The translations under genes and the position numbers were made by a program. Below, piece after piece: positions 1 through 9,045 of a stretch of 64,000 bases of DNA. The notes beneath the pieces were generated by a model that was given only the letters and a program-made list of their open reading frames with translations, ran no database searches and had not been told where the DNA came from. This stretch comes from Armatimonadetes bacterium Uphvl-Ar1 (GTDB lineage Bacteria > Armatimonadota > Fimbriimonadia > Fimbriimonadales > Fimbriimonadaceae), in NCBI GenBank assembly GCA_002162075.1, contig CP021423.1, positions 2,170,001-2,234,000 on the forward strand, in the 5' to 3' direction. Position 1 is the stretch's first letter. Every line of letters starts with the position of its first letter.

Positions 1-1133
1 CCGCAACCGCAAACTCTGTCGGAGAAACACCACTCCGCAAGTGCCTTCGCCTTGCCACATCTGCCGGCGATATCAACGAGATCCTAAACGAAATCCTCCG
101 GGAAGCAACCCTTGCCGTCGGCGCCGATGGAGCCTATGCCCTCAGCATTGATCCTTACGATCCCGGGAGTCTTTCCGCCATATCCGCATATTCACCAAGT
201 GGCACTTTCAACTTTCCCCACCAAGTACCAATTCCAACCACAATTTCCGGGCAAGCCAAAACTAATCGCCAAACAATCGTCGTCCGTTCAACAGATTCAG
301 AAGCTTTTGGACAAATCGAATTTGGCCAAGAAATAGAAGCGGTTCTCGCCGTACCCCTGTTCGCCAGGTCTAGCACTGCCTCCCTCAATGGATCAGTTGA
401 AACCGCTCAAGGAACCCTGACATTCATCTCTCAAACAAAGTCACTGATTTTCGATGAGGCGGCCAGATCAACTGCCGAAGACTTCGCGCACATCTTCAGC
501 ATGGCCCTTGCCAATGCCCAAAACGAGCTGTTCCGCCGAACCACGCTGATCGACTCGCTCGAACAGATCTCAACTTACATCGAATCAAAAGATCAGAATC
601 GCCGCGAGCACGCCGCCCGAACCGCGCAGATCGCCGCCAAAATTGGAGAAAAACTCGGACTCGCCAGCGAGACCATTGAAGAAATCCGAATTGCCGCAAC
701 TTTGATGGATATCGGATACATTGCCATTCCCGAATCCATACTGCAAAAACCCGAGGCTCTCACCGCCGAAGAGTTTGCAATGGTGCAAATGCACCAGGTC
801 ATCAGCTACGAGATTTGCAAAAAGCTTGGACTTCCCGACCCCATTCTCGAATTGATCCGCACCCATCACGAAAAACTCGACGGCTCCGGATATCCCAGCC
901 AAATCACAAATAACGAAATCTCACTCGCTTCTCGAATTCTCATGGTCGCCGATGCATTCGACGCCATGCGATGCAAGCGAGCCCATCGCGACGGTCTCAC
1001 CCAAAAAGAAGCCCTCAAACAACTCCTGATCGAAGCCGGATCAAAATTCGACCCAGAAGTGGTTCAAGCCCTTCGATTGGTCGTCGATGAACGAGCCCTT
1101 GATTACATTTATGGAGACGCCGAAGCCGCATGA
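1..1133 (+). CDS. GAF-like plus degenerate HD-GYP domain protein (5' end outside window)
   Basis: The frame is open from base 3 to the TGA at 1131-1133, so the gene starts before the window. The first ~165 visible residues look like a GAF-type sensory fold; the last ~210 are an HD-GYP domain, the family that hydrolyses cyclic di-GMP or related dinucleotides. The HHEKLDGSGYP loop is intact, but the usual HDIGK signature reads MDIGYIAIP, so a metal-binding His and the Lys are lost. Catalysis is therefore doubtful and a binding or regulatory role is possible. Its stop overlaps the pilM start by ATGA, so it is the first visible gene of the pilus operon and probably regulates pilus assembly (inference). 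Confidence 0.85.
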   Translation, partial: ATANSVGETPLRKCLRLATSAGDINEILNEILREATLAVGADGAYALSIDPYDPGSLSAISAYSPSGTFNFPHQVPIPTTISGQAKTNRQTIVVRSTDSEAFGQIEFGQEIEAVLAVPLFARSSTASLNGSVETAQGTLTFISQTKSLIFDEAARSTAEDFAHIFSMALANAQNELFRRTTLIDSLEQISTYIESKDQNRREHAARTAQIAAKIGEKLGLASETIEEIRIAATLMDIGYIAIPESILQKPEALTAEEFAMVQMHQVISYEICKKLGLPDPILELIRTHHEKLDGSGYPSQITNNEISLASRILMVADAFDAMRCKRAHRDGLTQKEALKQLLIEAGSKFDPEVVQALRLVVDERALDYIYGDAEAA

Positions 1134-2263
1134 ACAGAAACCTTCAAATCGGGATCCAATTCAAAGCTTCAACGGCGCGACTCGCTTCAGTGCGCCAATC
1201 CCCAAATCCAATTCTTACTTTGACGGACACCCTTAATCTCCCCGGGGGCATCGACTCCACTGGGTTGTTCGTTGACCCTAAATCAGTCATTCAAATCCTG
1301 GCTGACTGGGTAACCAAAAACGAATTGCGAGGTCAACCCGCCGTCTTCTCCGTTCCCAACAACTCAGCTTTCATTTCGTGGACAAAACTCCCCGAAGACA
1401 CTGGACAAGAACTCCTCAGCGTTGCCCGCTACCGTCTCCGAAAACAGTTCCCAAAGATGGGTGACCATGCTGTTGTCGCCGTAGCCCAGCCCAGCGGCTC
1501 CAACGAAGAATCCCTTGCCATCGGCGTGAATCGAGAACTGATTGATCAACGCGCCGACATCATTGACCAAGCCGGACTCAACCCCCTTGCAGCCGAAGTC
1601 GAAGCCCAAGCAATGCTCCGAATCGTTGACCACGGTGTCCGTTCCAGCGGAAATTTCGATCCCAACGCCAACTACTGCATTGTTCAAATCGAATCCCTAT
1701 CAACCAATTTCATCGTCATCCGCAGCGGCAAACTTAGCTTTATGCGAACTGTCCGTGTCGGAAGTCGCGCCATCGAGGAAGTCGTGAACTCCGCCCTAAG
1801 TGAGTCAGAGAAATCCCTCGAAGAAATTCTTTATGCCCCCACAACCTGGTTCTTCAACCGACAATTTCTCTCATGCCTCAATTCAACCTTTGAGCCTATC
1901 GACATCGGCGAACCAACCAATGCCCTCGTCAAGGAGTTTCGGCTCCTCCTCAACTATTTCCGAAGCCTCTACCCAGAAAGAAGTTATGAAGGAGTCATCA
2001 ACCACCTCATCGTCCTCGGGAAAATCAGTCAACTCCGCGGCTTTAACCGAGCCATTGCCGACCTCCTCGCCATCGAAATGGATGATTTCAACCCCCTAGT
2101 CGGACTCGCCCTCGATCTTTCCCACCCAACCTATCTCCAAACCACAAAAACCAGCACTCAATTTACCGTCCCTCTTGGCCTCGCCCAAGCACCATATCAA
2201 GTCAATCCATCTCAACAGGTCAACCATGAATCAGAATTTCGCTTCATCCGCCAAGCCATTTAG
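1130..2263 (+). CDS. pilM: PilM-like actin-fold pilus assembly protein
   Basis: A 377-residue protein with the weak but recognisable PilM/GspL-cytoplasmic pattern: an early beta-rich segment, a VEAQAMLRI region, and a C-terminal FTVPLGLAQAP segment matching the closing glycine-leucine-alanine motif of PilM. PilM is cytoplasmic and links the inner-membrane PilN/PilO proteins to the motor ATPases. The assignment rests as much on position as on sequence: it is followed directly by a PilN-like, a PilO-like, a PilP-like and a secretin gene. It starts in an ATGA overlap with the HD-GYP gene; its last 38 nt overlap pilN. Confidence 0.8.
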   Translation: MNRNLQIGIQFKASTARLASVRQSPNPILTLTDTLNLPGGIDSTGLFVDPKSVIQILADWVTKNELRGQPAVFSVPNNSAFISWTKLPEDTGQELLSVARYRLRKQFPKMGDHAVVAVAQPSGSNEESLAIGVNRELIDQRADIIDQAGLNPLAAEVEAQAMLRIVDHGVRSSGNFDPNANYCIVQIESLSTNFIVIRSGKLSFMRTVRVGSRAIEEVVNSALSESEKSLEEILYAPTTWFFNRQFLSCLNSTFEPIDIGEPTNALVKEFRLLLNYFRSLYPERSYEGVINHLIVLGKISQLRGFNRAIADLLAIEMDDFNPLVGLALDLSHPTYLQTTKTSTQFTVPLGLAQAPYQVNPSQQVNHESEFRFIRQAI

Positions 2264-2852
2264 TCAGCTTGAACTCACCGCAAATCTACTGACCGGTTGG
2301 AAGGCAGATCGCGATAAAGCTCTTTCCAGCAAAAATCGGGCGAATGCGCTCTCCGCCACTCTTCTTGTACTTGCCTTTACAAGCATATCGCTCACTTACT
2401 ACGCTCAGTCAAATGCAATATCCAAGCTCGAGGATATCCAAGCTTCAATTATTGAAAATGGTGGTGAGGCCGATCCAGAAGATGCACCTCTGAACGGCAT
2501 CATCAGTTTGAATCCGGTTGAAGAGGAACTTCTGTCCCCCGAGGTTCAAGCCATACTCACCGACGCTAAGGCGTCAAACGAGAAGCTCCTTATCCAACTT
2601 GGAAATACCCTTGTTCAAACCAAATCCACCGTTGCCCTCGAATCGCTCGACGCCGAGTCCAACGATCAAATTGTTCGAATCAGTGGCAGCGCAACAACTC
2701 AAGAAATTGGTCAAGCTCATGCATTCATTGCTCGACTCGCCGCCAACAACCCCGGCATGAAGGCTTTTCTTACTAATGTCGAACGACAACCAGAAAATCA
2801 GTCCGCAAGTCTCAGAATCAACTTTGAACTATCGCCCGGAGGAATTCAATGA
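2226..2852 (+). CDS. pilN: PilN-like inner-membrane pilus assembly protein
   Basis: About 208 residues with one transmembrane helix around residues 40-60 (ANALSATLLVLAFTSISLTY) after a cytoplasmic N-terminus, then a helical segment and an alpha/beta periplasmic domain. This is the topology of PilN/GspL-C, which binds PilM in the cytoplasm and PilO in the periplasm. The ATG at 2226 is preferred over an upstream alternative because it gives the usual short N-terminus and a modest overlap with pilM. It ends in a 4-nt overlap with the PilO gene. Confidence 0.78.
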   Translation: MNQNFASSAKPFSQLELTANLLTGWKADRDKALSSKNRANALSATLLVLAFTSISLTYYAQSNAISKLEDIQASIIENGGEADPEDAPLNGIISLNPVEEELLSPEVQAILTDAKASNEKLLIQLGNTLVQTKSTVALESLDAESNDQIVRISGSATTQEIGQAHAFIARLAANNPGMKAFLTNVERQPENQSASLRINFELSPGGIQ

Positions 2853-3388
2853 ACTTCCAGCTCAGCAGAGAATCACAATTCCATCTGTTCGTGCGCATTG
2901 GCGCAACCGCAATGGTTGGATACGTCCTCCTCTCACTACCGGGCCTCATTGCTACTAACCAAAAAGTAAACTCGGAGCTATCTCGATTAGCGAGCCTCAC
3001 GCCCACTCAAGAACCCGCAAACGAAGACCCCACAGTCAAGCGAACTGCAGAAAGTGAAATGTCGCAGTCAATTCGAGACTTTTCCCAATTCGTCGCTAAG
3101 GTCGCCTCAAACAACAACCTCACGCTTGAAAAAATCACTGGATCATCATCAGAAAATCCCGTGACAATCGGCGAGAGCACAAGTGCCGAACTGAGTAACT
3201 CTGATATCGAATTCACCCTCACCGGCCAAACCAAGGATCTCTACGATGCCCTGGTTGCCCTCAACGAAGATGATCTGGCTTTTCGCATCCGCGCTATTCA
3301 AATGGGGCGCAACGCCAACATCAATGCCAAAAACGAACCAAGCAGCCTCACCGTCCGTGCCGAAATTTACGCACGAACAAGCATCTAG
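2849..3388 (+). CDS. pilO: PilO-like inner-membrane pilus assembly protein
   Basis: A 179-residue protein with a single membrane helix at about residues 17-37 (VRIGATAMVGYVLLSLPGLI), a helical linker and a ferredoxin-like periplasmic domain, as in PilO/GspM. It would pair with PilN to form the alignment subcomplex between the inner membrane and the secretin. Sequence similarity in this family is low, so the call depends on size, topology and its place between PilN-like and PilP-like genes. The start overlaps pilN by ATGA. Confidence 0.78.
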   Translation: MNFQLSRESQFHLFVRIGATAMVGYVLLSLPGLIATNQKVNSELSRLASLTPTQEPANEDPTVKRTAESEMSQSIRDFSQFVAKVASNNNLTLEKITGSSSENPVTIGESTSAELSNSDIEFTLTGQTKDLYDALVALNEDDLAFRIRAIQMGRNANINAKNEPSSLTVRAEIYARTSI

Positions 3389-3395
3389 GAAATCC

Positions 3396-4154
3396 ATGCA
3401 ACTTCCACAAAATCCCCGTCTCGTATTCGGACTCATCACTGGAGTCGTCGCCGTCACAATTCTCGGAGTCGGAGTTGGGCAATTCAACGCTCCAGCCATA
3501 GAAATCTCCACGCCACCATCAAAATCAGATTCACCCCTCGCATCCCAATCGACCGAACTCACAATCCCAAAACTCACTGTCGATCCGTTCGCAATGCGAT
3601 CCCAACTCGAGGAAATAGCAAATCCTGAAACTCCCTCACAAACCACGAACCCGAGCATGAGTCAAACAACTCCAACTCAACCTCAACCAAGTTTTACAAG
3701 CTCAAGTCCGCAACGCACCTCCGCAAACCCCCAAATCGCTCCGTTCAACCCCCGAGAAATATCAGGATCAATTCCTGAAGAACCAAACGTCAGTCCACTT
3801 CCAAACTCGTCAAACCCCCAATTCTCAGACTTCCCGCCCGTTAACCCAACCTCAAATGATCCAGGTTCGAATCCGGACAACCTTCTTCCACAATACGATA
3901 ACGCAGCGAGTCCAACACCTCAAATCCCAGAACCACCCAAGAATCCAAATTCTGTCCGATTGACCGCTATCATTATCTCAAAAACTCCTACCGCATACAT
4001 TGCTTTAGGTAACAACTCCGCCGTGGCCTACAAAGAAGGCGAAACCATCAAACCTGGTTTGAAAATAATCAAAATTACGAGCGAAACCGTGACTTTACAA
4101 AAAGCCGGTAAAAGTGCTACACTCTCCGTCGGCAAAGACGGAGTGTTGCCTTGA
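3396..4154 (+). CDS. PilP/GspC-like secretin-linking protein
   Basis: The ATG at 3396 follows an AGGA ribosome site at 3387-3390. The 252-residue product has an N-terminal membrane anchor (residues ~10-28), a long Pro/Ser/Thr/Asn-rich linker of about 130 residues, and a C-terminal beta domain of ~65 residues containing YKEGETIKPGLKI and ETVTLQKAG. That layout matches the GspC homology region and PilP, which connect the inner-membrane complex to the secretin. The linker is unusually long for PilP and closer to GspC. It sits directly before the secretin gene with a TTGA overlap. Confidence 0.72.
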   Translation: MQLPQNPRLVFGLITGVVAVTILGVGVGQFNAPAIEISTPPSKSDSPLASQSTELTIPKLTVDPFAMRSQLEEIANPETPSQTTNPSMSQTTPTQPQPSFTSSSPQRTSANPQIAPFNPREISGSIPEEPNVSPLPNSSNPQFSDFPPVNPTSNDPGSNPDNLLPQYDNAASPTPQIPEPPKNPNSVRLTAIIISKTPTAYIALGNNSAVAYKEGETIKPGLKIIKITSETVTLQKAGKSATLSVGKDGVLP

Positions 4155-5677
4155 CAGTAATCGGATACTTGCTCGCGCAAGTTCTGGTCCCTGAGCTGAG
4201 CGCCCCGCCAACAACGGATTTGTTGGCATTAACTCAAACTCAGGCAACCGGGACAAGGAAAGTCACCTCGGACGGATCTAATACCGTTCGCCTTACTTCA
4301 TCACGAGTTCAAAACATAGTTGCTGAACTCAAACCCACCCCCGAACCCGCGCCTGCTCAGCAGTCGCCTGTTCCGGCACCAATTCCAATCGGACAAAGAA
4401 GGGCTACCCTCAATGCGTCAAATTGGGAGCTATCCAACGCCCTCAGAGCGATCAGCCAAGAAACTGATGTCAACATCACCTTGGCTCATAAAGAAGACCC
4501 CAAAATCACTGTCCAACTGCGTGACATGCAGCTAGAAGAAATTTTGAGAGTCCTGGCTGCGCTCACAGACCTCAAATTTCTGCAAATTGACGAAAGTTAC
4601 GTCATGGCAACGGTTGAAGTATTGGAAGCGAGTTTCCCTAGGGAATTTGCTGAGCAATACCCTAACCTCGCCAAAGGCTTACCCGACGAAATCGTCGTCA
4701 AATCCTACACCGTCTCTCATGTCTCGGCTCGACAAGCGGTCGAAACTCTAAAAGGACTGCTCAAAGAAAGCGAAGCCATCGGCGTTGCTGTTGGCCCATC
4801 TCCCGATGTGCCCGATATCACTGTCGGATCAAGCACTTCTATCCGGAATGAAGGAAATTCAGGTGGGACAACCGGCGGGAACTCAGCGGGGGTCCAAACC
4901 GGTCAAGCGGAACTCGGTAACGGGCGCACCATAATGCTGCGCGGACCTCAAAAGCAAGTTAAAGAAGCCCTCAAGCTTTTGAGAGAAATTGACAGCCCTC
5001 GGCCCCAAGTGAACATCCAAGTCCAGATCATGGACGTCAGCAACGACGCCATGAGAGAACTTGGAATTAGCTGGAGCTTCGGCAACGTCAACCTCACGGA
5101 GCGAACACCCGCGGGAATCGCCTTTGAAACCCTTGATCGAGGCCCCCAAACTTTCCAAGGCATCATCAAAGCCCTGGAGAAGAACGGCAATACCAAGATA
5201 CTCGCTGAGCCCAATCTTGGCGTTCTCGATGGACAAAGCGCGTACATCCTCATCGGTGACCGTATCAACTACCCGGTCGTCATCGGACTCTCCGATAACA
5301 ACACCCCCATCTATGACATCAAAGAGGAAAAAGTGGGCGTCTACTTCCAAGTCGGCGCAAACATCACGGAAGAAGGCGAGATCATTCTCAATCTCTTCCC
5401 CCAAGTGAGCTCCATCACCGGATTCCTTAATGTCAATGGAGCCAGCTACCCCCAAGTCTCAACTCGAGAAGCCCGAACGATCATGAGGATCACTAGCGGC
5501 GAGACCATCGCCGTAGCGGGACTCATCCGCAACGAAGAAATCGAAAGTTGGGAAAAAGTGCCAATCCTGGGCGACATCCCCCTCCTCGGCGAGTTGTTCA
5601 AAAAACGCAAGACCACGCGCAACAACTCTCAAGTAATGATCTTCATTACGCCGACAATAATGGAGGATGAGTCTTGA
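4151..5677 (+). CDS. pilQ: Secretin, PilQ/GspD family
   Basis: Outer-membrane secretin of 508 residues starting at a TTG that overlaps the preceding stop. A short hydrophobic N-terminus could be a signal peptide. An N0/STN-like domain (TLNASNWELSNALRAISQET) is followed by N-domains, a Gly/Ser/Thr-rich loop near residues 225-255, and the secretin core with VAVAGLIRNEE and VPILGDIPLLGELF, the signature of the family. It forms the channel for the pilus or pseudopilus. Compared with classical PilQ it lacks AMIN domains, so a GspD-like arrangement is equally possible. Confidence 0.93.
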   Translation: MTVIGYLLAQVLVPELSAPPTTDLLALTQTQATGTRKVTSDGSNTVRLTSSRVQNIVAELKPTPEPAPAQQSPVPAPIPIGQRRATLNASNWELSNALRAISQETDVNITLAHKEDPKITVQLRDMQLEEILRVLAALTDLKFLQIDESYVMATVEVLEASFPREFAEQYPNLAKGLPDEIVVKSYTVSHVSARQAVETLKGLLKESEAIGVAVGPSPDVPDITVGSSTSIRNEGNSGGTTGGNSAGVQTGQAELGNGRTIMLRGPQKQVKEALKLLREIDSPRPQVNIQVQIMDVSNDAMRELGISWSFGNVNLTERTPAGIAFETLDRGPQTFQGIIKALEKNGNTKILAEPNLGVLDGQSAYILIGDRINYPVVIGLSDNNTPIYDIKEEKVGVYFQVGANITEEGEIILNLFPQVSSITGFLNVNGASYPQVSTREARTIMRITSGETIAVAGLIRNEEIESWEKVPILGDIPLLGELFKKRKTTRNNSQVMIFITPTIMEDES

Positions 5678-7373
5678 TCGCGCACTGAATGAAATACTGG
5701 TAGAAGAAGGGTACGTCACCCGGCAAGAACTCCAAGAAGCCCTCGTCCACCGAGTCGATTCGCACGACTCGGTGGTCGATGCACTTTTGCGGCAAGGAAA
5801 AATCAGTGTCGCACAGAAACTCAAATGTGTCGGACTTCAAACTGGAATCCCATTCATTGATCTGAAAAACATTAAGATCGATAGCCAAGCCGCCCGTCTC
5901 ATCTCTCAACGGCTAAGCGACAAACTCCGCGCGATCATCTTAGAAGCCCACACCGATTACGTTGTTGTCGCTCTCCAAAACGCCCTTGATCTCAAAGCCA
6001 TCGACGAGATCGCCGACGAGACGGGACGACGCGTCGAACCGGTCTGGGCCACTGAATCCGACATCACCGACAAAATTTCTGAGGTCTTTGGTGCCTTCAC
6101 CGATCTCGAACAAATCTTAAATTCCAACGTCCAGCTCGACGACTCAATCGAGATTGAACCGGATACCGATGAATCCGAAAACATTATCAACATCGAGGAG
6201 CAAACTGACTCCAGCCCCGTTATCCAATTCGTGAATGGACTTGTCGTCCGCGCGATCCGCCTCCGCGCCAGCGATATCCACATCCAACCCCTGTCCAAGA
6301 CCGTCAAAATCAAATTCCGGATTGATGGTGTCATTCGCGACATCATGGAAATCCCCAAAGAAATCCACCGCGCCGTCGTCAGCCGGATCAAAGTCATTTC
6401 CGGTCTCGACATCGCCGAACGCCGCGTACCCCAAGATGGACGGGCTTCCCTTATAACTTCCGAAGGCGAATACGACTTTCGCGTCGCAACTTACCCCAGC
6501 GTAAATGGCGAAAAGATAACAATCCGTGTCCTCGATAAACAAGGCGGAATCAAGCCAATCCGCCACATCGGCATGGATCAATCCGCCCTCCAAAGACTTC
6601 TTTGGGCCGTAGACCAGTCGCAGGGCTTGATCCTCATTACCGGTCCAACCGGCTCCGGAAAAACCACAACGCTCTACGGACTGCTGAACCATGTCAACCA
6701 AGGTGACCGGCAAATCATCACGGTTGAAGACCCCGCCGAATACCAAATTGACGGCATCGTCCAAGCCAACGTCAATCGCGCCGCCGGCATGACTTTCGCC
6801 GCCGGGCTCAAAGCAATTCTCCGAGCTGACCCCGACGTGATCCTCGTCGGAGAGTCGCGCGACCCAGAAACCGCCAAAACTTCAATCGAAGCCGCGCTCA
6901 CAGGTCACCTCGTCCTCACCAGCCTTCACGCCAACGACAGCGCGGCAGCCCTCACCCGCCTCATCGAAATGGGAATCGAAGAGTTCCTTGTCAGTGCTTC
7001 CGTCACTTGCAGCGTAGCCCAACGACTTCTTAGATGCAACTGCAAAGAATGCTCCGAGCCATATTCTCCCAATCCCGAACTTCTCGAAAAACTCAACCTT
7101 CCAACCAACGCCGAATACAAGCGCGGCATCGGATGCCCCAAATGTGCCGATACTGGCTACAAAGGTCGAATGGGGATCTACGAAGTCATGGAAATGACCA
7201 ACGGAATTCAAAAGCTCCTTCTCTCCGGTGCCCCGGCAGCAGAAATTCGCAAATTCGCACGCCAAAACGGAATGCTCACCATGATGGATGACGCCGCTCT
7301 GAAAGCTCAAGCTGGCCTCACCACAGTCGAAGAAGTTGCCCGGGTCATCGCCGCCGAGGATTTTGAATCGTGA
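5667..7373 (+). CDS. pilB: Pilus assembly ATPase, PilB/GspE family
   Basis: A 568-residue motor ATPase. The N-terminal ~160 residues form an MshEN (GspE_N) domain that in relatives can bind cyclic di-GMP. The ATPase core has Walker A GPTGSGKTTT, an Asp box, Walker B VILVGESRDPET (Ser replaces the usual Ile in GEIRD) and a His box SLHANDSAAALTRL. A tetracysteine zinc motif (CNCKEC and CPKC) follows, typical of PilB/GspE extension ATPases rather than PilT. It hydrolyses ATP to polymerise pilin at the inner membrane. The ATG at 5667 directly abuts a GGAGG and overlaps the secretin by 11 nt. Confidence 0.96.
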   Translation: MSLDRALNEILVEEGYVTRQELQEALVHRVDSHDSVVDALLRQGKISVAQKLKCVGLQTGIPFIDLKNIKIDSQAARLISQRLSDKLRAIILEAHTDYVVVALQNALDLKAIDEIADETGRRVEPVWATESDITDKISEVFGAFTDLEQILNSNVQLDDSIEIEPDTDESENIINIEEQTDSSPVIQFVNGLVVRAIRLRASDIHIQPLSKTVKIKFRIDGVIRDIMEIPKEIHRAVVSRIKVISGLDIAERRVPQDGRASLITSEGEYDFRVATYPSVNGEKITIRVLDKQGGIKPIRHIGMDQSALQRLLWAVDQSQGLILITGPTGSGKTTTLYGLLNHVNQGDRQIITVEDPAEYQIDGIVQANVNRAAGMTFAAGLKAILRADPDVILVGESRDPETAKTSIEAALTGHLVLTSLHANDSAAALTRLIEMGIEEFLVSASVTCSVAQRLLRCNCKECSEPYSPNPELLEKLNLPTNAEYKRGIGCPKCADTGYKGRMGIYEVMEMTNGIQKLLLSGAPAAEIRKFARQNGMLTMMDDAALKAQAGLTTVEEVARVIAAEDFES

Positions 7374-8599
7374 TCAGTTATCAATACGAAGCCGTAGATC
7401 GCTCCGGCAAACGGATGAAAGGGGCAATCCAAGCCCCAAACCTCTCCGCAGCTGAAGCCAAACTCGATGCCCAACGCCTTACCCCGCTCTATGTCGTCGA
7501 AGGTGGAAGCGAACTCACCGTTGAAAATCTGTCTCAACAGCAATTCAGCTTTTATAAGCGCACCAAAGCCTCCCCCGACGAAATTATTGATATTCTCCGA
7601 TCCCTCGCGGTCATGATCAAAAGCGGCGTTAATCTCATCGAATCTCTGGACACAATCAGCCAACACGCCACCAGCGAACCCGCCAAACAAATAGCCGCTC
7701 AGCTCCGCCAAAGTATTCTCGATGGTCAATCAATTGACCTCGCCATGCGCAATGTCCCGGACGCCTTTCCGGATGTTGTCTGCGAAATGCTCGCCGTCGC
7801 CGATGAAGGAGGAAACCTCGCTAAATCAATTTACGGTGCAATTCACTTCATGGAGCAGCAACAAAAGACCAAGACCTCTATCAAGTCTGCCCTCGTCTAT
7901 CCCGCAGTATTGATGGGTGTTTCAGTCGTCACCTTGCTCCTTTTCATGATTGTCATCCTGCCGACATTCGGCAAAACATTTGAAGGGCTCAACGTCAAGC
8001 TACCAGCAATCACCCAGATTCTCCTCACGACGGGAGAATTCCTCAAATCAAATATAACAAGCCTCATTTTTGGTCTCGTTATGCTCACAATCGGAGCAAA
8101 ATACGCCCTCCGGCTCCCCAAAGTCAAAGCCTTTGTTAATACAGCAACTTACCGAATTCCCATGTTCGGCAAGGTGCTCCAAGAACTCGCCCTTGCCCGA
8201 TCAGTCCAAACGTTCGGTTCGCTGCTCGAAACCAATATCCCCGTCATGATGGCAATCCAATTTGCCGGACGAGTGGCCGGTTACCACCCCTTAACCCAAG
8301 CCTACAGTGCCGTTGAGTCTCGGGTCGAAAACGGTGACACCATCGCGGACTCAATGGCCAAGACCAAAGCATTTCCCGCCATGACCGTTCAATTGGTCAG
8401 CGTCGGTGAAAAATCCGGACAACTCGCACCCCTGCTCATTACCGCCGGAGAGCAATCCCAAGAGTCTGCCGAACGCAAGATGAAAGCCGTCCTCTCCCTC
8501 CTCGAACCCATGTTTATCTTAGTGATGGGAGCCATCGTTGGTGCCCTTGTTCTCTCGATCCTCATGCCCCTGTTCAGCCTCAACCAGAGCATCAAGTAA
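7370..8599 (+). CDS. pilC: Pilus platform membrane protein, PilC/GspF family
   Basis: A 409-residue polytopic protein with two T2SSF repeats (about residues 70-195 and 275-400) and three membrane helices, near 170-195, 215-240 and 375-400. It forms the inner-membrane platform that PilB turns. The GTG start overlaps the pilB stop (GTGA). The first ~55 residues, beginning ISYQYEAVDRSGKRMKGAIQ, are the usual cytoplasmic lead-in of the family. It is followed 7 nt later by a pseudopilin gene. Confidence 0.95.
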   Translation: MISYQYEAVDRSGKRMKGAIQAPNLSAAEAKLDAQRLTPLYVVEGGSELTVENLSQQQFSFYKRTKASPDEIIDILRSLAVMIKSGVNLIESLDTISQHATSEPAKQIAAQLRQSILDGQSIDLAMRNVPDAFPDVVCEMLAVADEGGNLAKSIYGAIHFMEQQQKTKTSIKSALVYPAVLMGVSVVTLLLFMIVILPTFGKTFEGLNVKLPAITQILLTTGEFLKSNITSLIFGLVMLTIGAKYALRLPKVKAFVNTATYRIPMFGKVLQELALARSVQTFGSLLETNIPVMMAIQFAGRVAGYHPLTQAYSAVESRVENGDTIADSMAKTKAFPAMTVQLVSVGEKSGQLAPLLITAGEQSQESAERKMKAVLSLLEPMFILVMGAIVGALVLSILMPLFSLNQSIK

Positions 8600-8606
8600 A
8601 AAAATT

Positions 8607-9044
8607 ATGCGACGTAAAAACTCTGCCTTCACCCTTGCCGAAATGATGACCGTTGTCGGAATCATGGCCCTCTTGACTGCGGTTGCGACTCCGCAATTTA
8701 TGGGAAGCTACCAAAGAAGCAAAGAAAATAGTCTCAAAAGCGACCTCACCGTCGTCCGCGCCGCCGTTCAAATGTTCTACCAAGATACGGGTGCCTACCC
8801 GAACGCTCTGACCGACCTGACTGTCACGACTGCCCCGATCAACGGTAAATCGCGGACCGGTTCAACCGTTTCAATCACTGCCATCGACTGGCGCGGACCG
8901 TACATCGTCAACCTTCCCAAAGATCCCATCAGCAATCAAGACTTCACTTACTTCCTCTCATCGTCTGGCGCAAACCTCGTCGGCACCGTTCGCAGCAGCA
9001 TGACTGGTAACGACAGCACCGGAATCGCTTTCAGCACATATTGA
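8607..9044 (+). CDS. Type IV prepilin / GspG-like pseudopilin
   Basis: The ATG at 8607 gives MRRKNSAFTLAEMMTVVGIM, a short basic leader, an FT-type prepilin cleavage site and Glu at mature position 5, followed by a hydrophobic helix. The 145-residue product has a globular domain with DTGAYPNALTDL and WRGPYIVNLPKDP, close to GspG-type major pseudopilins. It is probably processed by a prepilin peptidase encoded elsewhere. A longer upstream reading frame exists but would bury the leader, so the start at 8607 is chosen. It is the last structural gene of the pilus operon and lies 1 nt before the HDOD gene. Confidence 0.88.
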   Translation: MRRKNSAFTLAEMMTVVGIMALLTAVATPQFMGSYQRSKENSLKSDLTVVRAAVQMFYQDTGAYPNALTDLTVTTAPINGKSRTGSTVSITAIDWRGPYIVNLPKDPISNQDFTYFLSSSGANLVGTVRSSMTGNDSTGIAFSTY

Positions 9045-9045
9045 C

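Noticed and set aside
2175-2263. Upstream start for pilN and a possible shift at the pilM end
   Set aside because: A shift would let pilM end in an ATGA with pilN, but the altered tail is not clearly better and the GLA motif is already complete.
6144-6764. Long antisense reading frame opposite pilB
   Set aside because: It is the codon-bias shadow of pilB: the sense frame has intact ATPase motifs and the antisense product has no recognisable pattern.
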